From Cyanobacteria bacterium UBA6446 (GTDB lineage: Bacteria; Cyanobacteriota; Vampirovibrionia; Gastranaerophilales; Gastranaerophilaceae), in contig DJOE01000001.1 in the NCBI GenBank assembly GCA_002438405.1, positions 1 through 44,084 of the forward strand: DNA of 44,084 nucleotides, in the 5' to 3' direction. Shown in pieces: positions 35,428 through 44,084 of this stretch. A program made the translations under genes and the position numbers. Each line of letters starts with the position of its first letter. Position 1 is the stretch's first letter. The notes under the pieces are model-generated. The model was not told the origin of the DNA. It ran no database searches and worked only from the letters and a program-made list of their open reading frames with translations.

Positions 35428-36438
35428 TTACACCAATTCTTTTTGCAAAGAATTTTCCCAACTATAAGCTGTTTTGATACTTTCTTCTAATGTTTTCTCA
35501 GGATTCCAGCCTAAAACTTCTTTTGCTTTTGAATTTGCTGCAACTAAAATTGCAGGGTCTCCGGCTCTACGTGGCATTTCTTTTAACGGAATATTCTTTC
35601 CTGTAACTTTTGTACAAGCTGAAAATACTTCTTTAACACTATTTCCTTCTTGTGTTCCCAGATTAAAGAAATTTGTTATTCCACCATTATTTAAATATTT
35701 CAAAGCTAAGACATGCGCATTTGCCAAATCTTCAACATTGATATAATCTCTTACACAAGTTCCGTCTTTTGTATCATAGTCTGTACCGTACATTTCAAAA
35801 GTTTTACCACCGGAAAATGTTGATTTTAGAATATTTGGAATCAAGTGAGTTTCAGGATTGTGCCATTCTCCAACTCTTGATTTATTATCAGCACCGGCAA
35901 CATTAAAATATCTTAATCTTACAGATTTCAAACCATAAGCTTTGTCATAATCGTCCATAATATTTTCAATCATTAATTTTGTTTTACCGTAAGGATTGAT
36001 AGGATTTTGCGGGTGAATTTCATCTATCGGAGTGTAACAAGCATTACCATAAGTAGCTGCTGTAGATGAAAAAACAATCTTTTTAACATTGTTTTTTAAC
36101 ATTGCGTTTAACAAATTCATTGTTCCGTAAATGTTGTTATAATAATATTTTTGAGGATTTTTCACAGATTCACCAACTTGAGAATAAGCTGCAAAATGAA
36201 CAACTGCTTCTATATCATTATGTTTTTTAAAAACTTCTTCAATATCGCTTAGATTTTTCAAATCACCTTGGATAAAATCTACAACTTTACCTTTTGTAGA
36301 AATATTTTTCAAAACATCAACAATTTCTTTATGACCTAATTCTAAATTATCAAAAATAGCTACATCAAAACCATTTTCTAATAAAGCTATTACTGTATGA
36401 GAACCAATATATCCGGCCCCGCCTGTTACTAAAATCAT
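35428..36438 (-). CDS. galE: UDP-glucose 4-epimerase
   Basis: The enzyme interconverts UDP-glucose and UDP-galactose. The start is the ATG at 36438 with AGGGG 6 to 7 bases upstream, giving 336 residues. Motifs: MILVTGGAGYIGSHT (NAD binding), VVHFAAYSQVGES, the active-site segment STAATYG and NPYGKTKLMIE (YxxxK), then RLRYFNVAGAD, which is typical of GalE. It is the first gene of the minus-strand polymer operon and likely supplies galactose or a related residue. A UDP-GlcNAc epimerase activity cannot be excluded. Confidence 0.92.
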   Translation of the reverse strand: MILVTGGAGYIGSHTVIALLENGFDVAIFDNLELGHKEIVDVLKNISTKGKVVDFIQGDLKNLSDIEEVFKKHNDIEAVVHFAAYSQVGESVKNPQKYYYNNIYGTMNLLNAMLKNNVKKIVFSSTAATYGNACYTPIDEIHPQNPINPYGKTKLMIENIMDDYDKAYGLKSVRLRYFNVAGADNKSRVGEWHNPETHLIPNILKSTFSGGKTFEMYGTDYDTKDGTCVRDYINVEDLANAHVLALKYLNNGGITNFFNLGTQEGNSVKEVFSACTKVTGKNIPLKEMPRRAGDPAILVAANSKAKEVLGWNPEKTLEESIKTAYSWENSLQKELV

Positions 36439-36657
36439 ATTTTTACCCCTTTTTATGTACATTTTAATTCTATCAAAAACAAATAAAAATGATAAACATT
36501 ATATTATATCTAAAATTTAAGTGAGAGCTCAAACTTCAATTAAATGCGTAACACATGTTAACATTTTTATTTAAAAGGGTAGAAAAAACTACATCGATAG
36601 TTTATACTATAAATGTAGTAGCTAAGATATGTGAAATTTTTGAAAGGATTGGCAGTT

Positions 36658-36675
36658 GATGGATAACAATCCATC
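36658..36675 (+). other. Perfect hairpin in the leader of the GGDEF/HD-GYP gene
   Basis: GATGGAT (36658-36664) and ATCCATC (36669-36675) surround the loop AACA. It lies 126 bases upstream of the gene start, in the 360-base gap 36439-36800. The gap is otherwise AT-rich and has no coding frame I believe in. No T run follows, so it is not a terminator; it may be an operator or a leader-RNA structure. It does not match the c-di-GMP riboswitch pattern that I know. Confidence 0.4.
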
Positions 36676-36800
36676 TATTTAAAGTATTGTTTTTGATGTA
36701 TTGTAAAGGTAGAATTGTTTAGTAATGTAAAGAATAGACAACTTTAAGTCAATTTTTTATTGTTACGAAACTTATAGAAAGAAAAAATCAGGTAGTAGTA

Positions 36801-38810
36801 TTGGAAAACGTAACTAATAAAAAAGAAAATAAAACGAAAAAATCGGAAAAGAAGATTTTGAATACTAACCCTATCGAAAATATTGAAAACTCGATAGAAA
36901 ATGAAACTATCAAAATGATTTCTGTTCCTAATAATCCGTTTGCACCTGTTAATCCTGATGAAAAAGAATTAAAAAAGATAAAAAAAACTCGCAAAGATAT
37001 TGCGAATTCTATAAAACCTATTTCTGTTAAAGAAGAAAAAAGTCTTAACAGTATTGTTGAAACAATTAACAATTTCAATTCAAACAGAACAAAAGCCAGA
37101 AGTTATACCAATGAAAAAGTTACACCTGTATTGAGTAACAATTTCAATTATTTTGACATTATGAAAAGTTTTTCAGATGTATTTCAAAATAATAACAGTA
37201 TTTCTGATTTGTTTTCCAATTTGAATATAATTTTCTTAAATAAATTAAAATGGAGTTTTGTAGGTTTTGGTTTATTCCACGAAAAATCAAAGTGTTTGAA
37301 TTTGAAAATTCATAGTAAAACAGGCAATTGTTACGCATCAAAAATATTTTTATCAGATGAAAATAATCCTATTATTCAATGTTTCAAAAATAAAACAATA
37401 ATTGATAAAGATAATATCAATTATTTGAATATTCCATACCTTGCAAAAACAGGTTCCGTAGTATTCCCAATGATGTCAGTAAACAAATGTATTGGTGTAA
37501 TGCTTGTTGGTCAAAGCATCTCTAATATCAATACAAATATGGTTTCATTCTTGTCTAACTATATGGGAATGTTTATCCACAATGCTCAACTTTTGGAACA
37601 AACAAACAAAGTTGCAAATACTGATACTTTGACAGGTTTATATAACCACAGAGGTTTCCAAGAAATTCTAGCTAAAGAACTTGAAAAAGCTAAAGTTAAT
37701 AAAACTCACCTTTCTGTTGTTATGTTTGATGTTAACAATATTTCTAAAATTAACAGAGAATTAGGTCACGCTAAAGGTGATGAAGTTATTAAAATTATTG
37801 CTGAAAAAGTTAAACAAAATATGAGAAATACTGATTCAGCAGGCAGATATGGTGGAGATGAAATCGCAATCATCATGCCAGAAACGGATACACGAGATGC
37901 AAAATATTTGGCAGAATACATTACATACTGCTTGTCATGTTGTTTTGTAGATGATGTAGGACCTGTTAAAGTTTCTGTTGGTATTTCAACATTCCCTGAT
38001 TGTACATCTGACCAAGAAAAATTGTTAATTCTTGCAGAACAAGCAATGTTTATTTCACAAGCAAGAGGTTACAAAGAAGGTATGTCAGCAATTGTATCTT
38101 CTTCTGATTTCAATTTCTGGGACGATATGGCATTAGATTCATTTGCAGAAGTTCTTGCAAAACGTCATTCTCAAATTGGTATCAATTTTGAAGAAGAACT
38201 TGTTCATAAATTTAACCAAGAAGAAATTATCAACCATAACCACTTAATGGAAATGGCTACATCATTAGCTGGTGCAATTGATGCAAAAGACCCTTATACA
38301 AAAGGTCACTCAACTTCTGTTTCAAGATATTCTGAAGCATTAGCAAGAGCTATAAACTTACCAGAAAATGAAGTTGAAAGAATTAAAATTGGTGCATTAC
38401 TTCACGATGTAGGTAAAATAGGTATTCCTGAAAGTGTTCTTAAAAAACCTGGAAAATTAACTCCGGAAGAATGGGAAATAATGAAACAACACCCTACAAT
38501 TGGTGTTGAAAAAGTACTTGCTCCGAATGAAGCACTAAGAGATTTAATCCCAATCGTAAAATATCATCATGAAAGAATCGACGGAAATGGTTATCCTGAA
38601 CACTTGAAAGGTAACGAAATTCCTCTAGCAGCAAGAATTGTATCTGTTGCAGACACATATCATGCCTTAGTAAGTGACAGACCTTACAGAAAAGGTATGC
38701 CTATTGAAAAAGCTTGTCAAATATTGAAAGAGGGTGCAGGAACTCAATGGGATCCTGATTTGGTTAGAAGATTTATTTCTATCGCACCATCTTTAACAAC
38801 TAGTGTTTAA
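36801..38810 (+). CDS. GGDEF and HD-GYP double-domain signalling protein
   Basis: The 669-residue protein combines synthesis-type and degradation-type c-di-GMP domains. Residues 1-110 are charged and low-complexity. About 115-265 looks like a GAF-type sensor domain. The GGDEF domain (about 272-435) has TDTLTGLYNHRGF and the site RYGGDEIA (GGDEI at 351-355, so the last residue is not Phe). The HD-GYP domain (about 480-660) is complete: LLHDVGKIGIPE (HD at 535-536), then HHERIDGNGYPE (GYP 597-599) and VADTYHALVSDRPYR. The start is a TTG at 36801 with AGGTAG upstream. The phosphodiesterase part looks active; the cyclase part may be active or regulatory. Confidence 0.92.
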   Translation: MENVTNKKENKTKKSEKKILNTNPIENIENSIENETIKMISVPNNPFAPVNPDEKELKKIKKTRKDIANSIKPISVKEEKSLNSIVETINNFNSNRTKARSYTNEKVTPVLSNNFNYFDIMKSFSDVFQNNNSISDLFSNLNIIFLNKLKWSFVGFGLFHEKSKCLNLKIHSKTGNCYASKIFLSDENNPIIQCFKNKTIIDKDNINYLNIPYLAKTGSVVFPMMSVNKCIGVMLVGQSISNINTNMVSFLSNYMGMFIHNAQLLEQTNKVANTDTLTGLYNHRGFQEILAKELEKAKVNKTHLSVVMFDVNNISKINRELGHAKGDEVIKIIAEKVKQNMRNTDSAGRYGGDEIAIIMPETDTRDAKYLAEYITYCLSCCFVDDVGPVKVSVGISTFPDCTSDQEKLLILAEQAMFISQARGYKEGMSAIVSSSDFNFWDDMALDSFAEVLAKRHSQIGINFEEELVHKFNQEEIINHNHLMEMATSLAGAIDAKDPYTKGHSTSVSRYSEALARAINLPENEVERIKIGALLHDVGKIGIPESVLKKPGKLTPEEWEIMKQHPTIGVEKVLAPNEALRDLIPIVKYHHERIDGNGYPEHLKGNEIPLAARIVSVADTYHALVSDRPYRKGMPIEKACQILKEGAGTQWDPDLVRRFISIAPSLTTSV

Positions 38811-38813
38811 TAT

Positions 38814-39377
38814 TTATTTTTGCTCAAACCAATCCATCATTGGACGAATTTCACCACATTCAAGGTTATATTTGTCTGCAAGTTGACTATTTAATACTCT
38901 GTCAATTCTAAGATTTACCCTTGGAACATCTTGAATGTTCAAAGTATGGTTTTTATCATCATAAAATTCAGAATAATTCAAACCATAATGAACACAATCA
39001 GGAAGTCTTACATATCCATTTATATCGTCATAATAACAAAGTCCAAATGTACGACAAATAATTCCTCTATATTCATAAACAGAACATTCACCATTTATTA
39101 AAAATGGGCACTTATGTTCAAAGCGTTCTCCTTTAAATTCTTTTTTATCCATTTTTAAATTTCTAATATTTTGTTGAACAAGAATCTTTGTCTTCTCGGG
39201 AAGATTTATATAACCTTGTGTAAGATATGCAAACTCAATCTGAGAAAATGGATATTCTCCTTTTTCACAACATTTTGAACAGCCTTTTTTACATTTCAAA
39301 TATCTTTTTTGACTTTCTAAAAGACATTTCAAAACTTCATCAAACTCTTTTAAAAATTTTTCATATCTTCCTAACAT
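38814..39377 (-). CDS. YkgJ family cysteine-cluster protein
   Basis: The 187-residue protein has the family pattern CKKGCSKCC (C29, C33, C36, C37), then KCPFLINGECSVYEYRGIICRTFG with three more Cys, and a later CVHYG. Family members are thought to bind zinc or an iron-sulfur centre, and the role is unknown. The C-terminus ends in a short acidic-hydrophobic tail. The gene lies 4 bases from the end of the converging GGDEF/HD-GYP gene and follows the ArnT-like gene by 3 bases, so it is probably co-transcribed with it. Confidence 0.82.
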   Translation of the reverse strand: MLGRYEKFLKEFDEVLKCLLESQKRYLKCKKGCSKCCEKGEYPFSQIEFAYLTQGYINLPEKTKILVQQNIRNLKMDKKEFKGERFEHKCPFLINGECSVYEYRGIICRTFGLCYYDDINGYVRLPDCVHYGLNYSEFYDDKNHTLNIQDVPRVNLRIDRVLNSQLADKYNLECGEIRPMMDWFEQK

Positions 39378-39380
39378 TTG

Positions 39381-41093
39381 TTATTTACCCTTTATCATTG
39401 TATAACGTCTTCCAACTTTGATTACATCATAATCAAGTTTTCCCTCGATTTCGCCCATTTCTTTATTTTTTATGATAATAACATTATCTTTTTTAGCCAA
39501 ATCTTCTTTTACACTATCAACACTCAAACCAGTTTTAGTATTATAGTCAACTAGTTCATCATTATAATAAAGAAGAGAATATTTTCTATCCATGTTAAAT
39601 GAAGATATTTTGTAATCATAATCTTTAGCATATTTTGCAAATTGAACCAAATCTTGTTGACCAAATTTGTAATCAACTTCAAAAAATTCTTCGGTTGCAA
39701 AAGCTGACATCACTGTCATAAATAAAACATAGAAAACAAATACACCAATATATTTTTTATATTTTACAAATAATAGTGAACCTATGCCAAATACAATTAA
39801 ACATATCAAAGCAAACCATCTTACTTCTGCAATATCATTATTCAATTGAGCAGGAAGATATAATGGAGTGAACATTGCAGCAACACCACCAATTATACAA
39901 ACCCAAGCAAATATTTTCACAGAAATATTTATAGGTTTTTCGTGTTTTTTCATATCTACATAATCTTGCCACATTAAACCTGTAATTATCGCTAACGGAT
40001 AATAAATAGGCAAAATGTAAGTTGCAAGTTTTGTAGAAGATAATGAGAAAAAGAACATTATCCAAATTGCAGTAACCCAAGATAAAGCCAAAGCTTTATG
40101 AACATTATCCAAAGATGCAAAGTTAAAGTTTTTAATTTTTTCTACATAATGAAGTTTTCCCCAGTTTTTAACTTTATCAACAAAAACAGCAATCATTGAA
40201 AATACCCAAGGAATAAATCCCCATAAAACAACTAAGAAATAATAATAGAAAGGTTGTTTTCTACCAATTTCATTATTTGCTGTATTCAAAAATCTATGCA
40301 AATGATGTTTAATAATATATTCATTAAAGAATAATGGGTCATATTTTTTGAACATTGCAATATGCCAAGGCAAAACAATTAGCAAAAATAACAACATTCC
40401 TGGGATTATATAAATTGGTTTAAAAATTTCTTTGAATTTTTTAGCCATTATTGATGTAAAAAATACTGTACCAAAAGGAACAACAAGTCCCGGAATTCCT
40501 TTAGCCATAATAGCTAAAGCTGAAAAAGCATAAAATGCCCACCAATAATATTTTTTATGATTTTCTTGACAGAAATAAACTTGAAAATAACAAACCAATG
40601 AAAGTCCGATATAGAAAGTTAAGACAATATCAAGAATTGCATATCTTGCAAGCATAATAAACTCTAATGAAGTAGCAATAATTAAAGATGTAAAAACACC
40701 AAATCTTCTATCGACTCTTTTTTTAGAAGTAAAATATACAATGAATGAAAAAATAAATCCTAATAATGCAACAGGAAATCTCGCTGTCCATTCATCAACC
40801 TTGCCCCACAAAGCAAAAGATAAACATTCTTGCCAAAAATAAAGTGGAGGTTTTTCAAAGAAATATTCTCCATTCAAATACAATGTTAAAAAATCTTTTG
40901 AATGAAACATATCTTTAGCCATTGCTACATATCGTGTTTCATCAACGTCCATTAATGAATATGAGCCGATATCATGGAAAAATATAAAATAGAATAATAT
41001 CGCTAACCCAAGTATAGTCAAACATTCAGCATGTTTATTACAAAAAATTTTTGCCTTATCCCAAACGGATAAAAGTGTTTCTTTTACTCCCAT
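39381..41093 (-). CDS. ArnT/PMT-type family 39 glycosyltransferase
   Basis: This membrane enzyme transfers a sugar from a polyprenyl-phosphate donor to lipid A, a glycan or a protein on the outer face of the inner membrane. The start is the ATG at 41093, preceded by GGAGAGG; this gives 570 residues. After the first membrane segment comes the signature LMDVDETRYVAMAKDMF with the catalytic Asp-Glu, then FFEKPPLYFW, typical for ArnT-like proteins. About eleven hydrophobic segments follow, and the C-terminus is a small soluble domain. The acceptor is unknown; it is not in the polymer operon. Confidence 0.87.
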   Translation of the reverse strand: MGVKETLLSVWDKAKIFCNKHAECLTILGLAILFYFIFFHDIGSYSLMDVDETRYVAMAKDMFHSKDFLTLYLNGEYFFEKPPLYFWQECLSFALWGKVDEWTARFPVALLGFIFSFIVYFTSKKRVDRRFGVFTSLIIATSLEFIMLARYAILDIVLTFYIGLSLVCYFQVYFCQENHKKYYWWAFYAFSALAIMAKGIPGLVVPFGTVFFTSIMAKKFKEIFKPIYIIPGMLLFLLIVLPWHIAMFKKYDPLFFNEYIIKHHLHRFLNTANNEIGRKQPFYYYFLVVLWGFIPWVFSMIAVFVDKVKNWGKLHYVEKIKNFNFASLDNVHKALALSWVTAIWIMFFFSLSSTKLATYILPIYYPLAIITGLMWQDYVDMKKHEKPINISVKIFAWVCIIGGVAAMFTPLYLPAQLNNDIAEVRWFALICLIVFGIGSLLFVKYKKYIGVFVFYVLFMTVMSAFATEEFFEVDYKFGQQDLVQFAKYAKDYDYKISSFNMDRKYSLLYYNDELVDYNTKTGLSVDSVKEDLAKKDNVIIIKNKEMGEIEGKLDYDVIKVGRRYTMIKGK

Positions 41094-41140
41094 ATCCCTC
41101 TCCAATTTTGTTACTTTTAAATTATATAATAAATAAAATT

Positions 41141-41400
41141 TATATGTAGAAAACTATGTTCAAAACATGTAGAAAAGAAAAAGTTTTCTACATGAACTTT
41201 TTAAAATTAATTACTTTAAAAAGTTTTATACAATTTATCTAAAATTTATAAAAAGTTTTCTACATTTTTTATACATAGCGAAACTATTGCTATGAGATAG
41301 TTTTAGAAGTTTTCTACAAATATTGAACACTTACTATCATGAAGTATTTTATTAATATATTTATATATATTTATTTGTTATATATAATCAAAAACTTTAA
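41141..41400. other. Candidate replication origin: clustered DnaA-box-like repeats
   Basis: The 470-base gene-free gap before dnaN holds five exact copies of TTTTCTACA: minus strand at 41145-41153 and 41168-41176, plus strand at 41184-41192, 41256-41264 and 41310-41318. Two TTTTATACA variants lie at 41224 and 41267. The 9-mer differs by one base from the cyanobacterial DnaA box TTTTCCACA. An extremely AT-rich block (about 41345-41400, alternating TATATA) follows on the dnaN side and could be the unwinding element. Genes to the left of it point mostly left and genes to the right point right, as expected around an origin. dnaA itself is not in the window. Confidence 0.6.
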
Positions 41401-41473
41401 ATGGAAAAATCCTTTATGGTACTTTTATAATACTTGAGTAATTTTTTATAGATATCACCCAGTTGTATTATTT

Positions 41474-41503
41474 TTGAACATATAAAGATATATTTCTTAT
41501 AAA
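41474..41503 (+). promoter_or_regulatory. Possible dnaN promoter
   Basis: TTGAAC (41474-41479) and TATAAA (41498-41503) are 18 bases apart, about 70 bases upstream of the dnaN start. The surrounding sequence is so AT-rich that other -10 boxes are possible. Confidence 0.35.
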
Positions 41504-41574
41504 ATACCTATAAAATTGTTTTATATTTATCTTTATTTTATAATTTAATTATAAAATATAAGGAGTAAAAGGGT

Positions 41575-42696
41575 ATGAAATTTATAATCAGTAAAGAAGA
41601 TTTGTACAACGGTATTAAAATTGTTGAAAGAGCTACTTCTCAAAAAGCTGTTCAACCTGTTTTATACAATATTTTGATTGAAACTTTAGAAAATAATTCA
41701 ATCAGATTAACAGCAACAGATTTAGTCTTGACAGTAGTTACAACAGTAGATGCACAAATTATTGAAGCTGGTAAAATTACTCTTCCTGCTAAAAAATTAA
41801 ATGAAATTGTTTCTAAATTATCAAATGATTTAATAATAATTGAAACAGAAGAAAACGGTTCAGAAGTAAATATTACTTGTAATAAATCAAAATTTGATAT
41901 TATTGGAATTTCAGCTACAGAATTTCCACCGGAAGTTTCAAATTATCAAATAGATGACTCTCAATGTTTTGATGTGGAACTAAAACCATTTTTGAAAGCT
42001 ATCAGACAAGCAGGTTTTGCTGCTGCAAGTTATGAAGTAAGCAATCTTTTATCTGGTATTGTTTGTGAATTTTCAAACGGAATGTTAGAAATTGCATCAA
42101 CTGATGGTAATAGACTTGCAAGAGTTAGAGAAAAAATTGATACTGGTATTACAGAACCAACTCAACTTATTATCCCATCAAGAACATTGAATGAATTCAT
42201 GAAAATGTGTTCTTTTGTTGATGAGGATAGTATAAAAATTTGCAAAGATAAATCAACAATTATTTTAAAAACAGAAAAAACTTTAACAATTTCAAGATTA
42301 TTAGATGGTCAATTCCCTAAATATAATCAGTTAATTCCATCAGAAAGTCCTAAAAAAGCAATTGTTAATGTTTCACAATTGATTGCAGCTTTGGAAAGAG
42401 TTTCTGTAATGGTTAATGATAAAACAAGTATTGTTAAAATGTTATTTGCAGATAATGAATTGACTCTTTCTGGTGATTCTTCAGAATCTGGTAAATCAGA
42501 AGATAAAATTGATATTCAATATACAGATGAAGAATTATTGATTGCCTTTAACTACAAATTTGTGTTAGATGCTTTGAGAATAATTGAAAGTGATGAAGTT
42601 ATAATCGGTTTGAATGCAAGTTTATCAGCAACTGTTTTAAGACCAAACAGTGATGAAGACTTCATTTGTTTGATTATGCCTGTTCAAATTAGATAA
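41575..42696 (+). CDS. dnaN: DNA polymerase III beta subunit (sliding clamp)
   Basis: The beta clamp is a ring-shaped dimer that holds the replicative polymerase on DNA. The 373-residue length is normal for three clamp domains. Recognisable parts are MKFIISKEDLYNGIKIVERAT at the start, VQPVLYNILIETLENN, the central SNLLSGIVCEF and STDGNRLARV, SRLLDGQFPKYNQLIP, and the C-terminal EDFICLIMPVQIR (usual MP...R ending). AAGGAG lies upstream of the ATG. It is next to the DnaA-box cluster, consistent with its usual place near the origin. ilvE follows 33 bases later. Confidence 0.96.
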   Translation: MKFIISKEDLYNGIKIVERATSQKAVQPVLYNILIETLENNSIRLTATDLVLTVVTTVDAQIIEAGKITLPAKKLNEIVSKLSNDLIIIETEENGSEVNITCNKSKFDIIGISATEFPPEVSNYQIDDSQCFDVELKPFLKAIRQAGFAAASYEVSNLLSGIVCEFSNGMLEIASTDGNRLARVREKIDTGITEPTQLIIPSRTLNEFMKMCSFVDEDSIKICKDKSTIILKTEKTLTISRLLDGQFPKYNQLIPSESPKKAIVNVSQLIAALERVSVMVNDKTSIVKMLFADNELTLSGDSSESGKSEDKIDIQYTDEELLIAFNYKFVLDALRIIESDEVIIGLNASLSATVLRPNSDEDFICLIMPVQIR

Positions 42697-42729
42697 TAAG
42701 TTTTAATTTTTAAGAAGAAAGGTTTTTAT

Positions 42730-43761
42730 ATGACAGAAGAAAAAGCAAACATTGATTGGGCAAATGTTGGTTTTGGTTATCACAAAACTGACAAAAGGTA
42801 TGTTTCAAATTACAAAGACGGAAAATGGGACGCAGGTGTACTTACAGAAGATTCAAATATTGTTTTGAATGAAAGTGCCGGTGTTTTGCAATATGCTCAA
42901 ACTTGTTTTGAGGGTATGAAAGCTTATACAACAGTAGATGGAAAAGTTGTAGTATTCAGACCTGATATGAACGCAAAAAGAATGGCTGATACTGCTAAAA
43001 GATTAGAAATGCCAGTATTTCCGGAAGATAGATTTGTAGAAGCAGTTGAAGAGGTTGTTAAAGCAAACTTGAAATACGTTCCTCCTTATGGAACAGGTGC
43101 AACTCTTTATTTAAGACCATTTATGTTTGGTTCTGCACCTGTTATGGGTGTAAAACCGTCAGCAGAATATCAATTTAGAATTTTTGCATCTCCTGTTGGA
43201 CCTTATTTCAAAGGTGGAGCAAAACCAATCACTTTGACTGTAAGTGATTTTGATAGAGCTGCTCCTCACGGTACAGGTCATGTTAAAGCTGGTTTGAATT
43301 ATGCAATGAGTTTGCACGCAATTGTTACAGCTCATGCTAACGGATATGATGAAAACTTATATCCAGATGCCTTGACTCGTACAAAAGTTGAAGAAACAGG
43401 TGGAGCAAACTTCTTCTTTGTTACTAAAGACAACAAAGTAGTTACTCCAAAATCAGATAGTATTTTACCTTCAATAACAAGAAGATCTTTAATGTATGTT
43501 GCAAAAGAATATCTAGGTTTGGAAACAGAAGAAAGAGAAGTATTCTTATCTGAATTGAAAGACTTTGCAGAATGTGGTTTATGCGGTACTGCTGCAGTAA
43601 TTTCACCGGTAGGCAAAATTGTTGACCACGGAAAAGAAATTCTATTCCCATCAGGTATGAATGAAATGGGCCCTGTTTCTAAAAAATTATACGAAACATT
43701 GACAGGTATTCAATACGGTAGAATTGAAGCTCCAAAAGGTTGGATAAGAACAATTGCTTAA
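42730..43761 (+). CDS. ilvE: Branched-chain amino acid aminotransferase
   Basis: The pyridoxal-phosphate enzyme makes leucine, isoleucine and valine from their 2-oxo acids with glutamate. The 343-residue protein is of the fold-type IV class II group: LQYAQTCFEGMKAYTT, FRPDMNAKRM, then GHVKAGLNYAMSLHA with the cofactor Lys at 186, and VEETGGANFFFV. The end has CGTAAVISPVGKI. AAGAAAGG precedes the ATG. It is probably co-transcribed with dnaN, and a terminator hairpin lies 55 bases after its stop. Confidence 0.95.
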   Translation: MTEEKANIDWANVGFGYHKTDKRYVSNYKDGKWDAGVLTEDSNIVLNESAGVLQYAQTCFEGMKAYTTVDGKVVVFRPDMNAKRMADTAKRLEMPVFPEDRFVEAVEEVVKANLKYVPPYGTGATLYLRPFMFGSAPVMGVKPSAEYQFRIFASPVGPYFKGGAKPITLTVSDFDRAAPHGTGHVKAGLNYAMSLHAIVTAHANGYDENLYPDALTRTKVEETGGANFFFVTKDNKVVTPKSDSILPSITRRSLMYVAKEYLGLETEEREVFLSELKDFAECGLCGTAAVISPVGKIVDHGKEILFPSGMNEMGPVSKKLYETLTGIQYGRIEAPKGWIRTIA

Positions 43762-43815
43762 AATTTTTAAATAATAGTGAATATGTGATACAAGCACAAC
43801 AATTAAGAAGTAGGT

Positions 43816-43838
43816 TTGGCATACCTGCCAAGTTTTTT
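43816..43838 (+). terminator. Terminator after ilvE
   Basis: TTGGCA (43816-43821) and TGCCAA (43826-43831) form a perfect stem around TACC, followed by G and six T. Confidence 0.75.
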
Positions 43839-43937
43839 AATTAATCGTACACCTATTGCAAAGCTTTAAAAAATTTTGTATAATGTGAACACAAAAGTCA
43901 ATGAGTTAAGAATAACCAAAGAAAGGAAGTATGGAAA

Positions 43938-44084
43938 ATGTCAAAACGCAGTCATAGAGCGGTTTTCGGGGGGGGGGTAATCTAAAACCCGCTTATAGAG
44001 AGCTTTTCAGAGGGATAACTCCGAATAAAAAACTTGCCTTTACTTTAGCAGAGGTATTAATTACTCTTGGAGTAATTGGAGTAG
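43938..44084 (+). pseudogene. Type IV prepilin-like protein, interrupted by a G10 run and cut by the window edge
   Basis: The start at 43938 has AAAGGAAG 8 bases upstream and reads MSKRSHRAVF. A run of exactly ten G (43968-43977) follows. With ten G the frame stops at TAA about three codons later. With eight or eleven G it continues as NLKPAYRELFRGITPNKKL and then AFTLAEVLITLGVIGV, the class III-like prepilin signature (N-methylated Phe, Glu at +5) with the hydrophobic helix running to the edge. The repaired product would be a pseudopilin of the kind abundant in Melainabacteria. It is either phase-variable, off in this copy, or a miscounted homopolymer. The C-terminal part lies outside the window. 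Confidence 0.7.

Overview
The window is AT-rich and most resembles a chromosome segment of a gut Melainabacteria (Gastranaerophilales-type) bacterium, the non-photosynthetic sisters of Cyanobacteria. Evidence for this: a truncated protein at the left edge begins MGMTASQARFLSLTARKNN and a prepilin at the right edge carries FTLAEVLITLGVIGV, both of which I associate with that group; the tmRNA tag starts ANN, as cyanobacterial tags do; and the repeated 9-mer upstream of dnaN differs by one base from the cyanobacterial DnaA box. The assignment is an inference from memory of these families.

Layout. 1-640: start of an unknown conserved gene (minus strand) and the tmRNA gene ssrA. About 640-21,750: an accessory island starting directly at the tmRNA 3' end. 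It holds an unknown gene, a frameshifted large serine recombinase with a frameshifted DUF2924 partner, a three-gene cassette (XRE regulator, Mrr-type endonuclease, reverse transcriptase-nitrilase fusion) that looks like an anti-phage reverse transcriptase system, a decayed surface-polymer cluster, a ParB-methyltransferase/DUF5681 prophage-like group, a RhuM gene, and a GHKL ATPase with a C-terminal HEPN-like domain beside a broken SF2 helicase-nuclease. 21,800-24,740: panE, an HD protein, scraps of a serine resolvase and a tyrosine integrase, and tRNA-Ile(GAU). 24,800-28,450: an HD protein, an exported coiled-coil protein and recJ. 28,450-36,440: a seven-gene minus-strand surface-polymer operon (galE, licD-like, glycerol/ribitol-phosphate transferase, cytidylyltransferase, SDR, acyltransferase, ABC exporter). 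36,800-41,090: a GGDEF/HD-GYP protein, a YkgJ-type cysteine-cluster protein and an ArnT-like glycosyltransferase. 41,106-41,574: an intergenic region with clustered DnaA-box-like repeats, a candidate replication origin, followed by dnaN and ilvE. The right edge is a prepilin gene interrupted by a run of ten G.

How the parts fit. The island combines defence genes, two recombination systems and an extra, broken copy of the cytidylyltransferase/SDR/polyol-phosphate-transferase module whose intact copy sits at 31-34 kb. Frameshifts and stops are common in the first 24.5 kb and absent from the complete genes of the core half, which points to genuine gene decay in the island more than to general sequencing error. 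The intact polymer operon probably makes a CDP-activated polyol phosphate, polymerises it, decorates the glycan by a LicD-type transfer and exports it.
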